A DNA stretch of 64,000 bases from Narthecium ossifragum. Lineage: Eukaryota; Streptophyta; Magnoliopsida; Dioscoreales; Nartheciaceae. The notes beneath the pieces were generated by a model, which was not told the origin of the DNA, made no database searches, and saw only the letters and a list, made by a program, of their open reading frames with translations. The stretch lies in the NCBI GenBank assembly GCA_963920575.1, contig OY986975.1, positions 19,561,897 to 19,625,896 on the forward strand, in the 5' to 3' direction. Below, one piece after another: positions 56,201 through 64,000 of this stretch; the first letter of the stretch is position 1, and every line of letters begins with the position of its first letter. Both the position numbers and the translations under genes were made by a program.

Positions 56201-59200
56201 AGAAGTAACACTACTGTTTACTTGGGCAGTAAGTTGAATGAATCGCACATTTTTTTCCCTGTAACTTAACATCATTGACCTGATTTCTATGAGGTATGGT
56301 TGATGTCATGTGAGTGCTAAATGAAATTAGTTAAGGCCAAAAAATCCAGATCTCTACCTTTACATTTAAAATTTTTTTGTCTGTGCAGAACTCTGTTGGC
56401 GGCAACTCTGAATTTTCTGGCGACCATTTTAACTCCAAAATGAAGTAAGTTCACAGTCGATAAGACTTCCCAAGATTATGTCTATTGTTGTAATAGCTCC
56501 GATGTGTTCTATGAATTTGTTCAAAACTGTTATCCTCTTGGAATTCTTCTATAATCATCAAAAATACTTTCTTATGACTTTTATATGCCAGAATCAAAGA
56601 TGGTGTGCATGGAGTGCTTCTACATCATAGGTAACTTGAATTCATAGTCACTACCAAGATTTCTCATCTCACACTGGTTGATGTCTAAAAATCATTACCA
56701 ATTAAATTTAGCTAATAAGTATTGGAAGTTGCAAATTATGACCTTTTTTTGTTGATAGAGCACATTTATCATTGCAGAACTGCAAACGGAAACTCCCCAG
56801 TAACATTTGCAATAGCAGCTCAAGAGACAACAGATGTTCATGTCTCAGAATGCCCTTATTTTGTCATTTCGGGGGAACAAAAGGGGTTCACCGCAAGGGA
56901 TATGTGGGATGAAATTGAAAAGGTTGGTTCTTAATTTTCTTCTTATATGTGTTTATCGTTATGTTCATTTATAAGTTAAAATAGCTGGTATCTCCATTCC
57001 GTATTATGCTACTGATACTGGAATCAATCTTCATATGAGAAAGGCATATCTTTCTACATTTTGGCACTTTTTAAAGATTCTTATGTCTGATGTCTCTCAT
57101 TGATTGTGTTGTGCATTGGGATGCTTTGGATTCAGTCGCCGGCTTGACTATGACACACTACGTAGAGCCGTACATGTGTTGACCTAACCGGATTTTAGGA
57201 TTTGTTTTAGCGGATCCGGCCTAGGATAAGACATATTTGAGCAGCTGTGAGATTGAGAGATTGTAACCCCTATTCTGCATAGTGATAGAAGACGATCTCT
57301 CTTCCCCGTGGACGTAAGCAATCTTGCCGAACCACCTAAATCTTGTCTATCTGTGTCCTTTTTCTCTCTTGTGTGCTTTTGCTGTGTGAGTGTTACAGAT
57401 TGGCATCTTTGAACCCCGCATCTTTAAATTTGCTGGACAACATCTGTATATTGCTCATTTTTTAGCTGAACTTGTTGTGTCTCTTCAGATAACTGGCTTC
57501 TGTGAAGATTATACTCGATCAAACAGATGAAATTCCATAACAAAAGATCACAAATGCTGGTTAATTCTGTCTTGATGTTAAAGACCCCATATGGTTACTG
57601 TTGACAAAATTGGTGTATATCTTCTACTATGACAGCATGGATCCTTTGAGAACATGGATACATGCGAAACATCAATGGCTTCGAAGGTAGGATCGTCCAT
57701 TGGCGCGGCCATTGCAGCTACTGTGACAGTTCCATCTGGAGCAGTTCGCACCGTCACATTTTCTTTAGCATGGGCTTGCCCCATAGTAAAGTTTCCTAGT
57801 GGAAAGATGTATCACAGGTGAGCTAAGCTAATATTAGTAATCACTTTTAGAAGGTTAATTGTAAGTTGGTTTCCTAATAAGTTTTACTTATTAGGCGGTA
57901 TACCAAATTTTATGGCACTGACGGAGATGCAGCAGCAGGTCTTTCACGTGAAGCTCTTACTGGTAACTTCCTTCATGCCGCTCTTTAAATGTGTCAATGC
58001 CATCTAAGGTTCTGGTAGAAAAGCTTAATTTTTTTATTCTGCTATTGAGATTTGAAATTTTCTTATTGAGCTAGTTATACTCTTATTTCTCCAATATTCA
58101 TGACTTGAGAAATTTTCAGTGTGGAGACCTCAACAATAATGTCCTATTATAAATCAAGCAAGCCTGATAAACTGGATGATTGGTTAAACCGGAATTGATT
58201 TTTGCCTGTTGATCTAGTATTCACTGCTGAGAAGGGGGCATGGTATATGATTTCTGCTCAGGGCACTTAGCAGCTTTGAGGTCCCATTGGTAGTTCTAAA
58301 AGTGATATATTTTTATTATGCATGTAAGCAGGCACTTTGAGTATGGAAGTGACATAGTTTGAGTGTGCCTGTTGATCTAGTATTCACTGCTGAGAATGGG
58401 GCATATGATTATCTACTTGGGGTCACTTAGCAGCTTTGAGGTCCCATTGATAGTTATTAAAGTGACATATTTTGAGTATGCTAGTAAGGAGGTACCCTTG
58501 ATAAGTGCATGAGCTACTGGAAAGCCTAGATGTATAACCTAAGTTTCCAGCTGATTTCTGAAAAGGCAATGACATAGACAACATAAATGACAATAGCTGG
58601 TCATGTGGGAAAGTACATTTATCCTGCATACTGCTTGCACAAAAATAAACTGAATGTTTGAAATGTATATGCATTCACCTATGGTATGAAATACTCTGTG
58701 ATAGAGCCTGTGCTCCTAGTATGCAACATATTTTTTAGGAGCTCTATAATCTGATCTGCTAATTCTGAATTTTACCTACCAGAGTTTGTCTTGACAATTT
58801 AACAGCATCTGAGCCTTTCATGCCCTTTTCTCTGTGTTATATAACCTAGACCACCGCCACTGGGAGTCACAAATTGAAGATTGGCAACGACCCATCTTGC
58901 AAGACAAGAGGCTTCCTAAGTGGTATGTCTAAGATAAGTTCAATTTGTTAATTCTGAGATAAATTAAAGACTTTCAATGCTTACACAGGTATCCTGCTAC
59001 TCTCTTCAATGAGCTCTACTATCTTAATGCCGGGGCAGCAATTTGGACAGGTGGTTTGAGTTCTTACTTGTACTTGTAGATAACATTTTTGCTTTCTGAA
59101 GACAAGCCTAATAACCTCATCCTTTTTTGCAGATGGTTTACCTCCAGTTCGTAGTTTGGTAGCCATAAAAGAAAGCAAGTTCTCAATTGATGTCTTCAGT

Positions 59201-61588
59201 TCAGACTGTAAAAAGACGAGTGATAACTCTGCACCAACGATCCTCAGCAATATGGAATCAAAATATGACCAAGTGCAATCTTCTTTATTGTCCAATTCTG
59301 CTTTCGGCACAACACTGCTTCAAGAAGGAGAAGAAAACGTTGGTCAGTATCTTTATCTCGAAGGGTTAGACTACCACATGTGGAACACTTATGACGTCCA
59401 TTTCTACGCATCATTTGCGCTGCTAATGCTATTTCCGAAACTTGAACTTAGCATTCAAAGAGACTATGCAGCAGCAGTAATGATGCATGATCCTGAGAAC
59501 ATGAAATTTTTACTTGGGAAGAGCAGGTCTGCACCAAGAAAGGTTCTTGGTGCAGTTCCTCATGATCTTGGACAAAACGACCCATGGTTTGAACTGAATG
59601 CTTACTGTCTTCACAGCACAATCAGGTGGAAGGACTTGAATCCCAAGTTTGTCTTGCAAGTTTACAGAGACTCAGTAGCCACAGGAGACAAGTCTTTCGC
59701 AAGAGCTGTTTGGCCTGCAGTCTATATGGCAATGGCTTACATGGATCAATTTGATAAGGACCATGATGGAATGATTGAAAATGAAGGCATTCCCGATCAA
59801 ACTTATGATATGTGGTCAGTTACTGGTGTGAGTGCATATACCGGCGGGCTTTGGGTGGCTGCTTTGCAAGCTGCTTCTGCCATGGCATGCGAAGTTGGTG
59901 ATAAAGCTTCAGAGATTTATTTCTGGAATAGGTATCAGAAGGCAAGAGCTGTCTATCATAAGCTGTGGAATGGATCTTATTTCAATTATGACAGTAGTGA
60001 AGGAAGCTCGAACTCGTCTATTCAGGCTGACCAGTTAGCTGGAGAATGGTATGTTTTATCTATATCCATGAGACGTTGCATTAGTTTCACAGAACTAAGT
60101 ACCTAAATTATTTTTATACAAATCTTGTGCTCTACAATTCCTATCTTGCAGTCCAATCTAAGAAAAATCATGATTCAGAGTTTATTGCATGTGAAGTCTC
60201 ATTTGATATCTGTTAGAAGTTTAGACACCACTTAAATAATTAAAAGCTCTCAATTTAGCATCATGATCATCATCAGTTGCCGAGATTCCCTATGAATTTA
60301 ATAGCTAGAAAATGCAGTCTACCTTTTTTCGGTCTATATATTATATCCAAAAACTGTTATTGTTATGAAGAACAAATTTTGTAGAAAAAACCTTACCTGA
60401 ACTATTTAAAAGAAAGCTAAAAATTTAAAATTTGCAGTATATTTTGCTTTTGCATATTGTAAAAGAAAAATTCTGGGGAACAATTGGCATGCATAATGCA
60501 AGTCATTTCAACCATATAAATTTAAACCTCCATTGTTTTCCCTCGACATTGTCTTCATTTTACGAAACTTTCATGAATTTTAACCCTCCTGATCTTGCTG
60601 TCCCTTTAAAACAGCATCAGAATTACTCACTGAATCGAGAAGGAAGTCTTCATCCCATACGCTAATTTAGGATTGTTTCACATATCAAGTTCCTTAGTTG
60701 CAAAATACATTCTGGTTTCATATATGAAAACTTCGAGTCACAAAATTTTTCAGGTATGCTAGAACGTGTGGTCTTCAGCCCATAGTGGACGAAGAAAAAG
60801 CACAGAGTGCACTGAAAACTGTTTTCCAGTTTAATGTGATGAAGGTGAACAACGGTAAGGCTGGAGCGATTAATGGCATGAGACCAGATGGCACTTTTGA
60901 TACCTCCTCAATGCTGGCTGGAGAGATATGGAGTGGAGTTACATACGCTGTTGCTGCTGCCATGATTCAACAAGGCATGCTGGATGAGGCATTTACAACT
61001 GCTCAAGGGGTCTATGAAGTTGGATGGTCAGAGAAAGGATTAGGGTAAGTAAACTACTGGCTTCTTCTTTTTTCGGCTTTTTTCCCTTAGAAATTAAGCC
61101 AAAAGTGCGGTCAGATCTACAAGAGACAAGAAATTACATCCAACAGCTGACCCGCCGGTGCCTATCCTTTGGTGCTCAGCAAATGTTAAACATGCTTTAA
61201 TGACTAGATGTAACATTTGCTGAGACAGTGATCGGATTTAATTTAAATGTCTTTCTTTCGACAATGGAAGGATCACATTAGTATGAATATTGTCTAAAAC
61301 TGCAGGTACTCATTCCAGATACCTGAAGCATGGAACCTTGCTGGGCAGTACAGGTCGCTGAAGTACATGCGCCCACTCGCCATATGGGGGATGCAGTGGG
61401 CATTATCGCCGCCAAAGCTGTACAAGGAAGTGCCGAGATCTCATACCGAAGAGGATGGTCCTCTTGTTGATGGACATGTACAGTTCTCCAAGGTCGCAAA
61501 TCTCTTAAGGCTGCCAGAAGAACCATCCTCAAGAAGTGTCCTTGGAGTTATCTATGATATCATTGTTCAGAAGCTAAGAGCACAATAA
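53279..61588 (+). CDS. Non-lysosomal glucosylceramidase, GBA2 type (GH116), intact, 19 coding exons
   Basis: Hydrolyses the glucosyl bond of glucosylceramide at cell membranes. Coding exons: 53279-53329, 54401-54511, 54938-54994, 55125-55195, 55323-55422, 55563-55633, 55783-55883, 55972-56075, 56175-56228, 56389-56444, 56592-56630, 56778-56922, 57636-57817, 57895-57962, 58850-58922, 58989-59050, 59133-60048, 60754-61044, 61306-61588. All have AG/GT ends, all phases join, giving about 944 residues, the usual plant length. The N-terminal GBA2 domain is clear ([21 protein letters not shown]-type text, [15 protein letters not shown]). The large exon 17 carries the catalytic barrel: the nucleophile Glu in [20 protein letters not shown] and the acid/base Asp in IPDQTYDMW. 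The start [11 protein letters not shown] is the first ATG of an exon that follows a likely 5' UTR intron. Poly(A) signal AATAAA near 61737. Two broken partial copies lie upstream at 38.0 and 44.5 kb. The exact substrate is inferred from the family. Confidence 0.93.
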
Positions 61589-62400
61589 CAGCTCGGACTA
61601 TCTCTTTTCATGCGAGATGAGGAGGTTCTCATAGAGCAATTGGTGGTTAAGGGTATAATATATGCATACTTTTGTATCGCAAAAAACTTGCTTACAATAA
61701 GCATTTTATACCCAGCTTCTGTTTAATTGGAGGAAAATAAAGCCGAGTTTCTGGAGAGGAAAAAAGCATTATAAAGTAACGATTAACGAACATGCCACAA
61801 TGAGGTCCTCGCACCTGTAGAAGCTGTTTGGATGCAGAAATCTGGAGAGAGAAAACTAGCTAATATCTTAAATTGGTTCAGTGTTTGGTGTTTAGGCGTT
61901 AGAAAGCGCGGTAAAAAGTGAGAGGTCTAACTCTCCATCTACAACCACTTCCTCTTTCCATTTTTTTGTCTCTCTTTTGATTTGATTAATTAAGCTTTTT
62001 ACACCGGCTTTATAGGGGGTCAAAATATTAAACAGTGAGTTACTGAGTTCACATGCTTCAAACCCACTTCCTAAAGTTCACTTCTTTTTTCCTTTCTAGA
62101 GTTGAGCCGGAACTAAAATGCCGTCGAAGCGACCACATGCTAGGATCTATAGGAGGGGGTCTCTGAAGACTACCCTCATTACAGAAATTAGGCCCGGTTC
62201 TTACTCCCCTGGCTAAAAGAACAGGAGGAGCATTACATTCCCTAGGAATAATACTAACAAGGAAATCAGAAAATTACCCAACATTCCACCAAATCTGATG
62301 TAGGATTTGAACACAGCCTGCAACAGAAGGTATACGACCCTTAATCATATTGACAACAAAACTTAGTCACTCTCGATAAGCAAATGATGTATGCCCTTCC
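61589..62400. other. GBA2 3' UTR and intergenic stretch
   Basis: The first ~350 bases match the flank after the broken 3' copy at 45406-45760, so the duplicated segment included this part. The rest, up to the LINE, holds nothing I can name. A short T-run near 62081-62092 may be the minus-strand tail of the LINE. Confidence 0.5.
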
Positions 62401-64000
62401 GTTTTCCTTCAATCATGGCAAAATGAATAGTTTGGAGTTCACCTTGTAGAATTGAGTCAACAAATGAAATTGAGGATTCCTCCCATATTTCTTCCCCCAT
62501 CTCATTTCAACATATCGCACCCATACCCACAACTCTACCATGGATACCCATGGAAGCATCAACCTAGATAGTATGACCAGCCAAGCCATCTGATGGACAA
62601 CCTGGAACTTTTTATGCTCATTGATCAATATATACTCACGTACCTGCCAGCAAATGGTGCGGATTAAATCATTAATGCTCGAGGCTTCACCTTCATCATA
62701 AAGAGCTGAGCATATGTTCTTCCATACGAGCCAAAGGGTGTATCCCAAAACTGATTTGATAAGCCTGTTTCCTCCATTACCTTCGGTCTTTTGAATGTAA
62801 TCAAAGCAGAAATCCAAATCGAGAATAGAAATATCAATATCAGAGTGAAGAAGGACATGTGCCCTTATTTGTCTAACTTTAGAGCATCCAAAGAAAATAT
62901 GATTGAGGTCTTACTCCTCCAATTTGCAAGTCATATCGCTAACAAGTCTCAAACTCCAAAGAGATGTTAAGTGGGGCAATTTTCACATGAGCAAGCTTCC
63001 ATAAGAAATATTTGATCTGAGGTCCAGCATGTAATTTCCAAATATTCCACCATAGGCTTAGATGATCAATGTGTGTACCTTGTCGCTCATGGAGGAAATT
63101 GTAGCAAGAAGATGTAGAAACAACACCAGAAGGTTCCCAAATCCTTCTAGGTCCTTCACAATCTTCAGGGCTACATATCTGCAAGTCTTTGATCTCTTAA
63201 GTCATGGTTGGGTGAAAGTATTGCAACAGAAGATCGTTATTCCAGGAAGCATCCCCATTTAGAAAGCAGCAAACATCCACTTTAGACAAGCAATCATCCA
63301 CCTGGAACATGTATTGGTTCCATCGAAATGGGCCATCAATTCACCATTCATCAAAAGCATTAGCATGGGAATTCAATCCAATCTGCTAGCGCAGGCCTTG
63401 TCTTAGCAATCCAGCAGCGGATGAAACTGATCTCCAGAGGGAAGAACACTTTGCAGGAGGTGTGATAGGTGGCAACCTAGATGAGAAATGGTACTTGGCA
63501 CGAAGCGCAAAGGTCTGGATGGAATTCCTTTCAAGAAAAGCTCGGGATACACTCTTCATTCTAAGGGCTTGTTGCCAAAGAGAAAGATCTTTAATTCCCA
63601 ATCCTCCCACAGTAACTGGGACTTGAATAGCAATCATAACATACACGGGTAAAGTTTGGAGAACGGACTGGACCTATATCTGCTATTTTGAGGCTTGCCA
63701 AGAGTGCGGTTTAGACTGGACATCTTCAATCAGAAATTGAAGTCTGACACCTTGAGGCGTTGGACATTGAGTGGAACACCAAGGTATCTCCAAGTGGATA
63801 GTTTTTCAACAAAGCCAAGATACTGAGAGACCCGCTTTCTTCGTCTATTTGAAGTCTTTGGTGAAAATTTAACTGTTGATTTGTCTGGATTGGCTTCAAG
63901 CCCCAAGAGTTGCTTAAACACCTCAAGAACATTTATCATCTTCTGAAAGAGGCAGTCGTCAGCAAACAAGACATAGTCAACCTTGACGGCTCGTCTACCA
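62400..64000 (-). mobile_element. LINE, minus strand, running off the window; multiply broken
   Basis: From 5' (right) to 3' (left): the end of reverse transcriptase with the FADDC box (63880-63969) and the N-x-x-KS-x-x-x-FS motif; the post-RT motif GGLGIKDLSLWQQAL (63590-63645) and SLWRSVSSAAGLLRQGLR; a zf-RVT part (62939-63184, WWNIWKLHAGPQIKYFLWKL); and a last part (62413-62817) with LGYTLWLVWKN and remnants of RNase H. Frameshifts and stops lie between all of them. The upstream part, including most of the polymerase, is beyond 64000. Confidence 0.85.

Overview
This is a nuclear window from a flowering plant. The evidence is spliceosomal introns with GT/AG ends in every recognisable gene, Athila/Tat-type and Tekay-like LTR retrotransposons with plant primer-binding sites, plant LINEs carrying an RNase H domain, several MITE families, and plant-specific genes (C2H2 finger with the QAxGGH signature, GH17-X8 glucanase, ITPK, plant GBA2). 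The mix of AT-rich genes and one very GC-rich glucanase exon hints at a monocot, but this is weak.

The only gene that reads as intact is a plant GBA2-type (GH116) non-lysosomal glucosylceramidase on the + strand, 53.3-61.6 kb, 19 coding exons, about 944 residues. Everything else is decayed, truncated or transposable.

Layout. 1.2-14.6 kb: inositol trisphosphate 5/6-kinase (ITPK) pseudogene split by a young 8.8-kb Athila/Tat-type element (3054-11890, minus strand, TSD GCAGG). That element keeps gag and protease but has lost reverse transcriptase, RNase H and the integrase core. 15-18 kb: minisatellite, SWEET-like exon remnants, LINE scrap. 18.2-22.1 kb: an older LTR split by a gag-only (TR-GAG type) element, 18945-21336, TSD CGTCA. 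22-26.5 kb: tandem repeats, foldbacks and Harbinger-like MITEs, plus an unrecognised GC-rich reading frame. 26.8-30.6 kb: a LINE split by a 2.2-kb solo LTR (TSD GGTGG). 31.6-33 kb: 5'-truncated cytochrome c. 34-47 kb: a shuffled patch with two copies of a C2H2 finger gene, pieces of a second GBA2 gene, a tandem SWEET-like array with a ~235-bp-arm inverted repeat, a GH17-X8 fragment, satellites and a solo LTR (TSD CACTC). 47-52 kb: LINE scrap, MULE-like and hAT-like MITEs. 61.6-64 kb: a minus-strand LINE that runs off the window.

The most unusual structure is a small sequence module: two GATCGATC palindromes almost always 22 bp apart start to start. It recurs inside LTRs of at least two unrelated retrotransposon lineages in this window. 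The second notable structure is the shuffled GBA2/zinc-finger/SWEET patch, whose long inverted repeat could give a hairpin RNA.
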